A stretch of 64,000 nt of DNA from Eriocheir sinensis (Eukaryota; Arthropoda; Malacostraca; Decapoda; Varunidae). This document shows positions 42,961-59,526 of this stretch, piece after piece. The notes beneath the pieces are model-generated. The model saw nothing but the letters and a program-made list of their open reading frames with translations, was not told the DNA's origin and searched no databases. The position numbers and the translations under genes were made by a program. The first letter of the stretch is position 1; each line of letters begins with the position of its first letter. The stretch is from contig NW_026111743.1 of assembly GCF_024679095.1 (NCBI RefSeq), forward strand, positions 248,001 through 312,000. The letters are read 5' to 3'.

Positions 42961-45900
42961 TGCGTTATTTATGTGTATTTTGTATATGTTTTCTCATAGA
43001 AATTTACATTATTTTATTGGTATTTTGTCTTTTTATTTTAATACGAATTACATGATTATTTGTGTATTTTGTACATTTTTTTTTATACGTATTTACATTA
43101 TTTAATGTGTATTTTGTTTATATATTTTTATACAAATTTATGTTATTATATGTGTATTTGTATAGGTATTTTGATACAAATTTACATTATTTTATGTATT
43201 TTGTATATATATTTCAATTCAAATTTAGCTTATTTTATGTGTATTTTGTATGTCTATTTATTTTAATACAAAATCAAATATTTTATGTTTTTTCGTATAT
43301 ATATTTTTATAAAAAATGCGTTATTTTATGGGTATTTTGCATCTTAATTTTCATACAAATATACATTATTTTATTAATATTTTCTGTATTTATTTTGATA
43401 CGATTTTACATTATTTTATTTGTGTTTTGTATATATATTTTTATAAATATTTACATTATTTAATGTTTTTTTTGTATACATATTTCATACAAATTAACGT
43501 TATTTTAAGTCTATTTGTTTATATATTTTCATTCAAATTTACATTATTTTATGTGTATTTTGTATATGTATTTCAATACAAATTTACCTATTTTTATGTT
43601 TTTTGTATATTTATTTTCATACAAGTTTAAATTATTTTTGTGTATTTTTGTATATAGTTTTATACAAATTTAGGTTATTTTATGTATATTTTGTATATGT
43701 ATTTTCATACAAATACATATTCTTTTCATGATATTTTGTTTATTTATTTTGACACGTATTAACATTATTTAATGTGTATTTTGTATATATATTTTTATAC
43801 GTATTTACATTATTTCAAGTGTATTTTGTATATATATTTCTATAGAAATCTGCGTTATTTTATATGTATTCGTATATATATTTTTAAACAAATTTACATT
43901 GTTTTATGTGTATTTTGCATATTTTTTCAATACAAATTTACCTTATTGTATGTGCATTTTGTATATTAATTTTAATACAAATTTGATTAATCTATGTGTA
44001 TTTTTGTATATGTATTTTTATAAAAATATGCTTTATTTTATGGGTATTTTGCATCTTTATTTTCTTACAAATTTACATTATTTTATTGATATTCTGTGTA
44101 TTTATTTTGATATGATTTTACATTATTCTATGTGTATTTTGTATATATATTTTATATAAAATATATTTGTTTTCATTTCATACAAATCTACATTATTTTA
44201 TGTGTTTTTTGTACAAGTATTTAAATACAAATTTAACTAGTTATATGTGTATTTTGTATATCTATTTTGTATGTATATTTTCATAGATATTTACTCTATT
44301 TTATGAGTATTCGTATATATATTTAGATACAAATTTACATTATTGATGTGTATTTTGCATTTCTATTTCAATACAAATTTACTTTATTGTACGTGCATTT
44401 TGTATATTTATTTTAATACAAATTTAATTATTTTATATGTATTTTTGTATATATATTTTTATGCAAATATGCGTTATTATATGGATATTTTGCATCTTTA
44501 TTTTCATACAAATTTACATTATTTTATTAATATTCGGTGTATTTATTTTGATACGATGTTACATTATTGTATTTGTTTTTTGTATATACTTTTTTATACA
44601 TATTTCCATTATTTAATGTGTATCTTGCATAGATATTTTATACAAATTTATTATCTATTATCTATTTTCATACAAATACACATTCTTTTCATGATATTTT
44701 GTTTATTTATTTTGGCACGAATTTACATTATTTGATATGTATTTTGTATATATATTTTTATACGTATTTACATAATTTCATATGTATTTTGTACATATAT
44801 TTCTATAGAAATCTACTTTATTTTATATGTATTCGTATATATATTTTGAAACAAATTTACATTGTTTTATATGTATTTTTGAATATCTCTTTCAATACAA
44901 ATTTACCTTACTGTATATGCATTTTGTGTATTTATTTTAATACAAATTTAAATATTTTATGTGTATTTTGGTAAATATATTTTTATAAATAATGCGATAA
45001 TTTTTGGGAATTTTGCATCTTTATTTTCATATAAATTTACATTATTTTATTGATATTCTGAGTATTTATTTTGATACGATTTTACATTATTCTATTTGTT
45101 TTTTGTATATATTTTTTTTATACACATTTACATTATTTAATGTGTATCTTGCATATATATTTTATACAAATTTACGTTATTTTAAGTGTATTTGTTTATA
45201 TATTTTCATTCAAATTTACATTATTTGATGTATTTTGTATATGTATTTCAATACAAATTTACCTAATTGTATGTGTATTTTGTATATTTCTTTTCAAACA
45301 AATTTAAATTATTTTTGTGTATTTTTGTATATAGTTTTATACAAATTTAGGTTATTTTATGTACGGATTTACATTATTTAGTGTGTGTTTTGTATATATA
45401 TTTTTATGCAAATTTACTTTATTTTATGTGCATTTTTGTACATATATTTTTATAGAAATTTGCGTTATTTGTATATGTTTTCTCATACAAATTTACATTA
45501 TTTTATTGCTATTTTGTTTATTTATTTTGATACGAATTGCAAGATTATATGTGTATTTTGTACATATTTTTTATACGTATTTACATTACTTAATGTGTAT
45601 TTTGTTTATATATTTTTAAACAAATCTTCGTTATTATATGTATTTGTATAAATATTTTGATACAGATTTACATTATTTTATGTATTTTGTATGTACATTT
45701 CTATTCAAATTTAGCTTATTTTAGCTGTATTTTGTATATATATTTTCATACAAATTTAATTACTTCTGTGTATTTTTGTATATAGTGTTATACAAATTTA
45801 CGATATTTTTTATGTATTTTGTATATTTATAATTATACAAATAAAAATTCTTTTACTGGTATTTTGTTTATTTTGATACGATTTTTATGTGTATTTTGTA

Positions 45901-46062
45901 TTCATTTTTTTATACGTATTTACTTCATTTTGTGTGTATTTTGTATATATTTTTATAGAAATCTACGTTATTTTTTGTGTATTCGTATATATATTTTGAA
46001 ACAAATTTACATTATTTTATATGTATTTTTGAATATCTCTTTCAATACAAATTTACCTTACC
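42931..46062 (+). repeat. Satellite block 22, T-rich strand on top
   Basis: Forward monomers that contain the boundary between the two 13.5-kb copies near 44520. The join falls inside a monomer ending TTTTCATACAAATTTACATT, so it is seamless in register, as expected for unequal exchange between monomers. A short-HOR join lies at 44642-44670. Confidence 0.85.
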
Positions 46063-46080
46063 ATATATACCAAAATACAC
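46055..46080. other. Orientation junction, family zeta, copy 2
   Basis: CTTACCATATATACC joins forward to reverse satellite. It is the duplicate of 32580-32605. Confidence 0.75.
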
Positions 46081-46645
46081 ATAAAAAATTTAATTTGTAT
46101 TAAAATAAATATATAAAAAACACATACAATAAGGTACATTTGTATTGAAATAGATATGCAAAATACATGTAAAACAATGTAAATTTGTTTCAAAATATAT
46201 ATACGAATACACATAAAATAACGTAGATTTATATTAAAATATATATACAAATTACACATAAAATGAAGTAAATACGTATAAAAAAATGTATACAAAATAC
46301 ACATAAAATAATGTAAATTCGCATCAAAATAAATATACAAAATACCAATAAAAGAATTTGTATTTGTATAAATATAAATATACAAAATACACATAAAATA
46401 ACGTAAATTTAAATAAAACTATATACAAAAATACACAGAAGTATTTTAAGTTGTATGAAAATAGATATACAAAATAAGGTAAATTCGTTTCAAATTCAAT
46501 AAACAAAATTCAGATAAAAGAACGTATATTTGTAGAAAAATAAATATAAAATACTCATAAAATAACGAAAATTTGTTTGAAAATATATAAAAAAATAAAC
46601 AAAATAATTTCAATTTGTATGAAAATAAATATACAAAATACACAT
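46063..46645 (-). repeat. Satellite block 23, A-rich strand on top
   Basis: Duplicate of block 17 with only scattered small differences (for example AATAAATATAAAATAC against AATAAATATACAAAATAC). Confidence 0.85.
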
Positions 46646-49169
<2,524 letters not shown>

Positions 49170-49184
<15 letters not shown>

Positions 49185-49205
49185 ATGAAAATAAATATAC
49201 AAAAT
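49170..49205. other. Orientation junction, family epsilon, copy 3
   Basis: Duplicate of 35855-35890. Confidence 0.8.
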
Positions 49206-51078
49206 ATACATAAATAAACTAAATTAGTATTGAAATATATATACAAAATACATAAAATAATGTAAATTTGTATCAAAATATTTTAACAGATGCGCATAAA
49301 ATAACGTAAATTTGTTTTAAAATATACAAAATACACATTAAATAATGTAAATATGTATAAAAAAAATATATACAAAAACAAATAGAATAATGTAAAATCG
49401 TATCAAAATAAATACACAGAATATTAATAAAACAATGTAAATTTGTATGAAAATAAAGATGCAAAATACCCATTAAATAACGCAGTTTTTATAAAAATAT
49501 ATATAGCAAAATACACATGAAAAAATGAATTTGTATTAAAATAAATATACAAAATACACATACAATAAGGTAAATCTGTATTGAAATAGATATGCAAAAT
49601 ACATATAAAACAATGTAAATTTGTTTCAAAATATATATACGAATACACATAAAATAACGTAGATTTGTATAAAAATAAATATACAAAATACACATAAAAT
49701 TAAGTAAATACGTATAAGAAAATGTATACAAAATACACATAGAATAATGTAAATTCGTATCGAAATAAATAAACAAAATACCAATAAAAGAATGTGTATT
49801 TGTATAAATATAAATATACAAAATACACATAAAATAACGTAAATTTGTATAAAACTATATACAAAAATACAGAGAAGTAATTAAATTCGTATGAAAATAG
49901 ATATACAAAATACAGATAAAATAAGCTGAATTTGAATTGAAATGTATATACAAAATACATAAAATAATGTAAATTTGTATCAAAATATTTATAAAAATAC
50001 ATATAATAACGTAAATTTGTTTAAAAATATATAAACAAAATACACATTAAGTAATGTAAATACGTATAAAAAATAAGTACAAAATACACATATAATCATG
50101 TAATTCGTATCAAACTAAATAAACAAAATGTCAATAAAATAATGTAAATTTGTATGAGAAAACATATACAAATACATATAAAATAACGCTAATTTCTATA
50201 AAAATATGTCGAAAAATGAGCGTAAAATAAAGTAACTTTGGATAAAAATATATATACAAAACACATTAAATAATGTAAATGCGTACGTAAAATAACCTAA
50301 ATTTGTATAAAATACATATACAAAAAACACATAAAATAATGTAAATTTGAAAGAAAATATATAAACAAATAAACATATAATAACGTAAATTTGTATGAAA
50401 TATATATACAAAATACACATTAAATAATGTCAATATGTATAAAAAAATATATACAAAACACAAATAGAATAATGTAAAATCGTATCAAAATATATACACA
50501 GAATATTAATAAAATAATGTAAATTTGTATGAAAATTAAGATGCAAAATACCTATAAAATAACACATCTTTTATAAAATTATTGATTCCAAAATACACAT
50601 AAAATATTTGAATTTGTATTAAAATAAATATACATATATATTATTTAATATGCAAAAATACATATAAAACAATGTAAATTTGTTTCAAAATATATATACG
50701 AATACACATAAAATAACGTAGATTTCTATAAAAAATATATATAGAAAATACACAAAATTAAGTAAATACGTATAAAAAAATGTAAACAAAATACACATAA
50801 AATAATGTAAATTCGAATCAAAATAAATAAAGAAAATACCTATAAAAGAATGTGTATTTGTATAAATATAAAATACACATACAAAATAAACATAAAATAA
50901 GGTAAATTTGAAATGAAATATGTACAAAATACACATAAAATAATGTAAATTTATATGAATATATATATACAAATACACATAAATACCATGAATTTGTATA
51001 AATTATATATTCAAAATAAATGTTAAATAATGTAAATGCGTATAAAAATATATATACAAAGTACATATAAAATAATAC
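49185..51078 (-). repeat. Satellite block 25, A-rich strand on top
   Basis: Duplicate of block 19 with few differences, mostly one- or two-base indels (for example ACACATAAATACCATG near 50980 against ACACATAAAATACCATG near 37664). Confidence 0.85.
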
Positions 51079-51100
51079 AAATTTAATTATCCTATGTGTA
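51055..51100. other. Orientation junction, family gamma, copy 3
   Basis: Duplicate of 37745-37790. Confidence 0.8.
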
Positions 51101-54100
51101 TTTTTGTATATGTATTTTCATAAAAAAATGCTTTATGTTATGAGTATTTTGCATCTTTATTTTCATACAAATTTACATTATTTTATTGATATTCTGTGTA
51201 TTTATTTTGATACGATTTTACATTATTCTATGTATATTTTGTATATATATTTCATACAAATGAACGTTATTTTATGTGAATTTGTTTTCACTTCATACAA
51301 ATTTACATTATTTCATGTGTATTTTGTACATGTATTTAAATGCAAATTTAACTAATTATATGTGTATTATGTATATCTATTTTCATACAAATCGAAATTA
51401 ATTTTGTGTATTTTAGTATATATTTTTATTAAAATTTTCGTATTTTTATGTGTATTTTATATTTATTTTCCTACAAATATACGTTCTTTTATCGGAATTT
51501 CGTTTATTTATTTTGATACGAGTTTTCATTATTTTAGGTGTATGTGATATATATATTTTTATACTTATTTACATAATTTTATATGTATTTTGAATATATA
51601 TTTTCATAGAAATTTACTCTATTTTATGTGTATTCGTATATATATTTTGATACAAATTTACATTATTTATGTGTATTTCGCATATCTATTTCAATAGAAG
51701 TTTTCTTTATTGTATGTGCCTTTTGTATATTTATTTTGATACAAATTTAATTATTTTATATGTATTTTTGTATATATATTTTTAAACAAATATGCGTTAT
51801 TATATGGGTATTTTACATCTTTATTTTCATACAAATTTACATTATTTTATTGATAGTCAGTTTATTTATTTTGTGCATATATTTTATGGAAATTTACGTT
51901 ATCTTATGTGTATTTGTTTATATATTTTCATACAAATTTACATTATTTTATGTGTATTTTGTATATGTATTTCAATAAAAATTTGCCTAATTTCATGTGT
52001 ATTTTGCATATCTATTTTCAAACAAATTTAAATTATTTTTGTGTATTTTTGTATATATTTTTATAAAAATTTTTGTTATTTTATTTGTATTTTGTATATA
52101 TATTTTCCTACAAATATACATTCTTTTAGAGGAAATTTTGTTTATTTATTTTGATACGGGTTTACATTATTTTATGTGTATTTTGTATATATGTTTTTCT
52201 ATGTATTTACATTATTTATGTGTATTTTGTATATATATTTTCATAAAAATTTACGTAATTTTATTGTGTGTATTCGTATCAATTTTGATAAAAAATTTCA
52301 TTATTTTATGTGTTTTTTGCATATCTATTTCAATAAAAATCTACCTTATTGTATTTGTATTTTGTATATTTATTTTAATACAAATTCAATTATTTTATGT
52401 GTATTTTTGTATATATATTTTTTTTAAATATGAGTTATTTTATGGGTATTTTGCATCTTTAATTTTATAAATTTTTACATTACGTACATATCTTTTATAC
52501 GTATTTACATTATTTAATGTGTATTTTGTTTATATATTTTTATACAAATTTACGTTATTATATGTGTATTTGAATATATATTTTGATACAAATTTACATT
52601 ATTTTATGCATTTTCTATATTTATTTCAATTCAAATTTAGCTTATTTTATATGTCTTTTGTATATCTATTTTCATACAAATTTAATTATTTTTGTTTATT
52701 TTTTAATATAGTTTCATACAATTTTACGTTATTTTATATGTATTTTGTATATTTATATTTATACATGTAAACATTCTTTTATTGGCATTTAGTTTATTTA
52801 TTTTGATACGAATTTACATTATTTTATGTGTATTTTGTATACATTTTCTTATACGTATTTAATTCATTTTATGTGTATTTTGTATATATATTTTTATAGA
52901 AATCTACGTTATTTTATATGTATTCGTATATATATTTTGAAACAAATTTACATTGTTTTATGTGTATTTTGCATATTTATTTCAATACAAATTTACCTTA
53001 TTGTATGTGCATTTTGTATATTTATTGTAATACAAATTTAAATATTTTATGTGTATTTTGGTATATATATTTTCATAAAAATGCGTTGTTTTATGGGTAT
53101 TTTGCATCTTTATTTTCATACAAATTTACATTATTTTATTAATATTCTGTGTATTTATTTTGATACTATTTTACATTATTCAATTTGTGTTTTGTATATA
53201 CTTTTTTATACATAATAACATTATTTAATGTGTATTTTCTATATATATTTCATACAAATTTATGTTATTTAAAGTGTATTTGTTTATATATTTTCATTCA
53301 AATTTACATTATTTTATGTGTATTTTGTATATGTATTTCAATAGAAATTTAACTAGTTTGATGTGTATTTTGTATATATATTTTTATACAAATATAATTT
53401 ATTTTTGTGTATTTTTTGAATTGAGTTTTATACAAATTTACAATATTTTATGTGTATTTTGTATATCTTTTTTCATACAAATACACATTCTTTTATTGAT
53501 ATTTTGTTTATTTATTTTGATGCGAATTTACATTATTTAATGTGTATTGTGAATATATATTTTTATACGTATTTACGTCATTTCATGTGTATTTTGTATA
53601 TATATTTCTATAGAAATATACGTTATTTCATGTGTATTCGTATATATATTTTTAAACAAATATACATTGTTTTATGTGCATTTTGTATATTTTTTTCATT
53701 TCAAATTTAACTTATTGTACGTGCATTTTGTATATTAATTTTAATACAAATTTAATTATTCTATGTGTATTCTTGTATATGTATTTTAAAAATAAAATGC
53801 TTTATTTTATGGGTATTTTGCATCTTTATTTTCATACAAAATTACATTATTTTATTGATATTCTGTGTATTTATTTTGATACGATTTTACATTATTCTAT
53901 GTATATTTTGTATATCTATTTTATACAAATGTACGTTATTTTATGTGAATTTGTTTTCATCTCATACAAATTTACATTATTTTATGTGTATTTTGTACAT
54001 GTATTTAAATACAAATTTAACTAATTATATGTGTATTTTATATATCTATTTTCATACAAATTGAAATTTACTTTTTTGTTTTTTTTTTGTATTTATTTTT

Positions 54101-54296
54101 ATTCAAATTTTCGTAGTTTTATGTGTATTTTGTATATTTATTTTCCTACAAATATACGTTCTTTTATCGGAATTTTGTTTATTTATTTTGTTACGAATTT
54201 TCATTTTTTTAGGTGTATTTGATATATATATTTTTATTCTTATTTACATAATTTTATATGTATTTTGAATATATATTTTCATAGAAATTTACTCTA
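51079..54296 (+). repeat. Satellite block 26, T-rich strand on top
   Basis: Duplicate of block 20. It keeps the 23 bp near 52450 that copy 1 lost. Confidence 0.85.
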
Positions 54297-54330
54297 TATG
54301 TATATAGAAAAAAACACAAAAATAATTTAA
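54275..54330. other. Orientation junction, family alpha, copy 4
   Basis: Duplicate of 40945-41000, unexpanded. Confidence 0.8.
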
Positions 54331-54713
54331 ATTTGTATGAAAATAAATATACAAAATACACATAAAATTAGGTAAATTTGTATTGAAATACATATACAAA
54401 ATACACTTAAAATAATGTAAATTTGAATGAAATTATATAAACAAATACATTTAAAATGACGTTAATTTGTATAAAATATATAAAAAAATTCACATTAAAT
54501 AATGAAAATATATAAAAAAATATATACAAAACACAAATAGAATAATATAAAATCGTATCAAAATATATACACAGAATATTAATAAAATAATGTAAATTTG
54601 TATGAAAATTAAGATGCAAAATACCAATAAAATAACGCATTTTTAAAATTATATATACCAAATAAATATACAAAATGCACATACAATAAGGTAAATTTGT
54701 ATTGAAATAGATA

Positions 54714-54808
<95 letters not shown>

Positions 54809-56240
54809 TATATATATATATATATATACGAATACACATAAAATAACGTAGATTTCTATAAAAAAATATATATAAAAAATACACATAAAATTAAGTAAAT
54901 ACGTATAAAAAATGTATACAAAATACACATAAAATAATGTAAATTCGTATAAATATAAATAAACAAAATACCAATAAAAGAATGTGTATTTGTATAAATA
55001 TAAATATACAAAATGCACATAAAATAACGTAAATTTATATAAAACTATATACAAAAATACACAGAAGTAATTAAATTTGTATGAAAATAGGTATACAAAA
55101 TACACACAAAATAAGCTAAATTTGAATTGAAATATATATACAAACTGCATAAAATAAAGTAAATTTGTGTCGAAATATTTTTAATAAATACACATATAAT
55201 AACGTAAATTTGTATAAAAATATATAAACAAAATACACATTAAGTAATGTAAATACGTATAAAAAAATATGTACAAAATACACATATAATCATGTAATTC
55301 GTATCAAAATAAATAAACAAAAAAACAATAAAATAATGTAAATTTGTATGAGAAAACGATACAAGATACACATACAATAAAGCAAATTTCTATAAAAATA
55401 TATGTACAAAAATGCACATAAAATTAATTTGCATAAAAAATATATACAAAACACACATTAGATAATGTAAATGAGTATAAAAATATGTATACAAAATACC
55501 TATGAAATAATCTAAATTCGTATCGAGTTAAATTAAGAAAATACCAATAAAATAATGTAATTTTGGATGAAAATATATATAGAAAACACACAAAAATAAC
55601 CTAAATACAAATACAAATATACACATTAAATAATTTAAAATTGAATAAAATAAATATACAAAATAAACATAAACTAAGGTAAATTTGTAAAGAAACATAT
55701 GTAAAAATACACATAAAATAATATAAATTTGTAAGAAAATATATATAGAAATACACATAAAATAACATGAATTTCTATAAAATTTGTATCAAATTATATA
55801 CGAATACACACAATAAAATAACGTAAATTTTTATGAAAATGTATATATAAAATACACATAAAATAATTTAAATACGTAGAAAAATATATATACAAAATAC
55901 ACATAAAATAATGTAAATTCGTAAAAAATGAAATACACAAAATTCCAATAAAAGAATGTATATTTGTAGGAAAATATATATACAAAATACAAATAAAATA
56001 ACTAAAATTTGTATAAAAATATATACAAAAATACACAAAGATAATTTAAATTTGTTTGAAAATAGATATGCAAAATACACATAAAGTTAGGCAAATTTGT
56101 ATTGAAATACATATACAAAACTCACATAAAATAATGTAAATTTGTATGAAAATATATAAACAAATACACATAAAATAACGTAAATTTGGATAAAATATAT
56201 ATACAAAATATACCTTAAATATTTTAAATATGTATAAAAA
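54297..56240 (-). repeat. Satellite block 27, A-rich strand on top
   Basis: Partner of block 21 but clearly more diverged from it than blocks 23-26 are from their partners. It contains the (AT)n tract at 54721-54829. Confidence 0.85.
54721..54829. repeat. (AT)n microsatellite with TTTT interruption
   Basis: About 109 bp of AT broken by TTTTTA near 54805. The left flank is GATATGCAAAA and the right flank is CGAATACAC. In the partner near 41390 these flanks are separated by a further monomer (ACATATAAAACAATG to GTTTAAAAAA), so the tract here has replaced about one monomer. Confidence 0.95.
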
Positions 56241-56270
56241 TATATTATATTATATATATTTTCATTGAAA
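56215..56270. other. Orientation junction, family beta, copy 3
   Basis: ATAAAAATATATTATATTAT joins to ATATATTTTCATTG. It matches 42905-42960 and, inverted, 11205-11260. Confidence 0.8.
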
Positions 56271-59200
56271 TTTGCGTTATTTATGTGTATTTTGTATATG
56301 TTTTCTCATACAAATTTACATTATTTTATTGGTATTTTGTCTATTTATTTTGATACGAATTACATGATTATTTACTTAATTATATGTGTATTTTGTATAT
56401 ATATTTTAATAGAAATCTACGTTATTTTAGGTGTATTCCTTTATATATTTTGAAACAAATTTACATTGTTTTATATGTATTTTGCGTATCTATTTCAATA
56501 CAAATTTACCTTATTGTATGTGCATTTTGTATACTTATTTTAATACAAAATCAGATATTTTATGTGTTTTCGTATATATATTTTTATAAAAAATGCGTTA
56601 TTTTATGGGTATTTTGCATCTTAATTTTCATACAAATTTACATTATTTTATTAATATTTTGTGTATTTATTTTGATACGATTTTACATTATTCTATTTGT
56701 GTTTTGTATCTATTTTTTTTTATAAATATTTACATTATTTAATGTGTATTTGTATATATATTTGATACAAATTTACGTTATTTTAAGTGTATATGTTTAT
56801 GTATTTTCATTCAAATTTACATTATTTTATGTGTATTTTGTATATGTATTTCAAAACAAAATTACCTAATTTTATGTGTTTTTTGTATATTTATTTTCAT
56901 ACAAGTTTAAATTATTTTTGTGTATTTTTGTATATAGTTTTATACAAATTTAGGTTATTTTATTTGTATTTTGTATATCTATTTTCATACAAATACACAT
57001 TCTTTTCATGATATTTTGTTTATTTATTTTGACACGAATTTACAATATTTAATGTGTATTTTGAATATATATTTTTATACGTATTTACATCATTTCATGT
57101 GTATTTTGTATATATATTTCTATAGAAATCTACGTTATTTTATGTGTATTCGTTTATATATTTATACTTTTTGTATATTAATTTTAATACAAATTTGATT
57201 ATTCTATGTTTATTTTTATATATGTATTTTTATAAAAATATGCTTTATTTTATGGGTATTTTGCATCTTTATTTTCATACAAATTTACATTATTTTATTG
57301 ATATTCTGTGTATTTATTTCGATATGATTTTACATTACTCTATGTGTATTTTGTATATATATTTTATATAAAATATACGTTATTTTATGTGTATTTGTTT
57401 TCATTTCATACAAATTTACATTATTTTATGTGTTTTTTGTACATGTATTTAAATACAAATTTAACTAGTTATTTGTGTATTTTGTATATCTATTTTTTAT
57501 GTATATTTTCATAGAGATTTACTCTATTTTATGAGTATTCGTATATACATTTTCATACAAATTTACATTATTGATGTGTATTTTGCATATCTATTTCAAT
57601 ACAAATTTACTTTATTGTACGTGCATTTTGTATATTTATTTTAATACAAATTTAATTATTTTATATGTATTTTTGTATATATATTTTTATGCAAATATGC
57701 GTTATTATATGGATATTTTGCATCTTTATTTTCATACAAATTTACATTATTTTATTGATATTCTGTTTATTTATTTTGATACGATTTAACATTATTCTAT
57801 GTGTATTTTGTATATATATTTTTTATACATATTTACATTATTTAATGTGTATTTGTTTATATATTTTCATACAAATTTACATTATTTTATGTGTATTTTG
57901 TATATATATTTTTCTACGTATTTAAATTATTTTATGTGTATTTTGTATATACATTTTCATAAAAATTTACGTTATTTTATTATGTGTATTCGTATATATT
58001 TTGATACAAATTTTATAGAAATTCTTGTTATTTAATGTGTATTTGTATATATATTTTCATACAAATTTATATTATTTTATGTGTATTTTTACATATATTT
58101 CATTACAAATTTACCTTATTTTATGTTTATTTTGTATATTTATTTCATTCAATTTTAAATTATTTTATGTGTATATTTGTATTTGTATTTAGGTTATTTT
58201 ATGTTTATTTTCTATATATATTTTCATCCAAAATTACATTATTTTATTGGTATTTTCTTAATTTAATTCGATTCGAATTTAGATTATTTCATAGGTATTT
58301 TGTATATATTTTTATACTCATTTACATTATCTAATCTGTGTTTTGTATATATATTTTTATGCAAATTTATTTGATGTGCATTTTTGTACATATATTTTAA
58401 TAGAAATTTGCGTTATTTTATGTGTTTTTTGTATATGTTTTCTCATACAAATTTATATTATTTCATTGGTATTTTATTTATTTATTTTGATACGAATTAC
58501 ATGATTATATGTGTATTTTGTACATATTTTTTATACGTATTTACATTATTTAATGTGTATTTTGTTTATATATTTTAATACAAATTTACGTTATTATATG
58601 TGTATTTGTATAAATATTTTGATACAAATTTACTTTATTTTATTTATTTTGTATATATATTTCAATTCAAATTTAGCTTATTATGTGTGTATTTTGTATA
58701 TCTATTTTCATACAAATTTAATTACTTTTGTGTATTTTTGTATATAGTTTTATATAAATCTACGTTATTTTACGTGTATTTTGTATATTTATATTAATAC
58801 AAATACACATTTTTTTATTGGTATATTGTTTATTTGTTTTGATACGAATTTACATTAAATTATGTGTATTTTGTATACATTTTTTATACGTATTTACCTC
58901 ATTTTATGTGTATTTTGTATATATATTTTTATAGAAATCTACGTTATTTTGTGTATTCGTATATATATTTTGAAACAAATTTACATTGTTTTATATGTAT
59001 TTTGCATATCTATTTCAATACAAATTTATTTTATTGTATGTGTATTTTGTATATTTATTTTAATACAAATTGAAATTTTTTATGTGTATATTTGTATATA
59101 TATTTTTATAAAAAAAATCGTTATTTATTGGGTATTTTGCTTCTTTATTTTCATACAAATTTACATTATTTTATTAATATTCTGTGTATTTATTTTGATA

Positions 59201-59526
59201 CGATTTTACATTATTCTTTTTGTGTTTTGTATATATATTTTTGTACATATTTACATTATTTAATTTGTATTTTGTATATATATTTTATACAAATTTACGT
59301 TATTTTAAGTTTATTTGTTTATGTATTTTTATTTTAAATTTACATTATTTTATGTGTATTTTGTATATGTATTTCAATACAAATTTAACTAATTTTATGT
59401 GTGTTTTGTATATTTATTTTCATACAAATTTAAATTATTTTTGTGTATTTTTTGTATATAGTTTTATATAATTTTAGGTTATTTTATGTGTATTTTGTAT
59501 AGCTATTTTCATACAAATACACATTC

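Noticed and set aside
54407..55150. Longest reading frame (247 codons, minus strand), rich in Tyr, Phe, Ile, Cys and Leu, plus many of 60-230 codons
   Set aside because: The translation is a degenerate 15-residue repeat that follows the 45-bp DNA period and in part runs through the (AT)n tract as Tyr-Ile repeats. Similar frames occur in overlapping frames of the T-rich strand everywhere. There are no domain, splice or expression signals.
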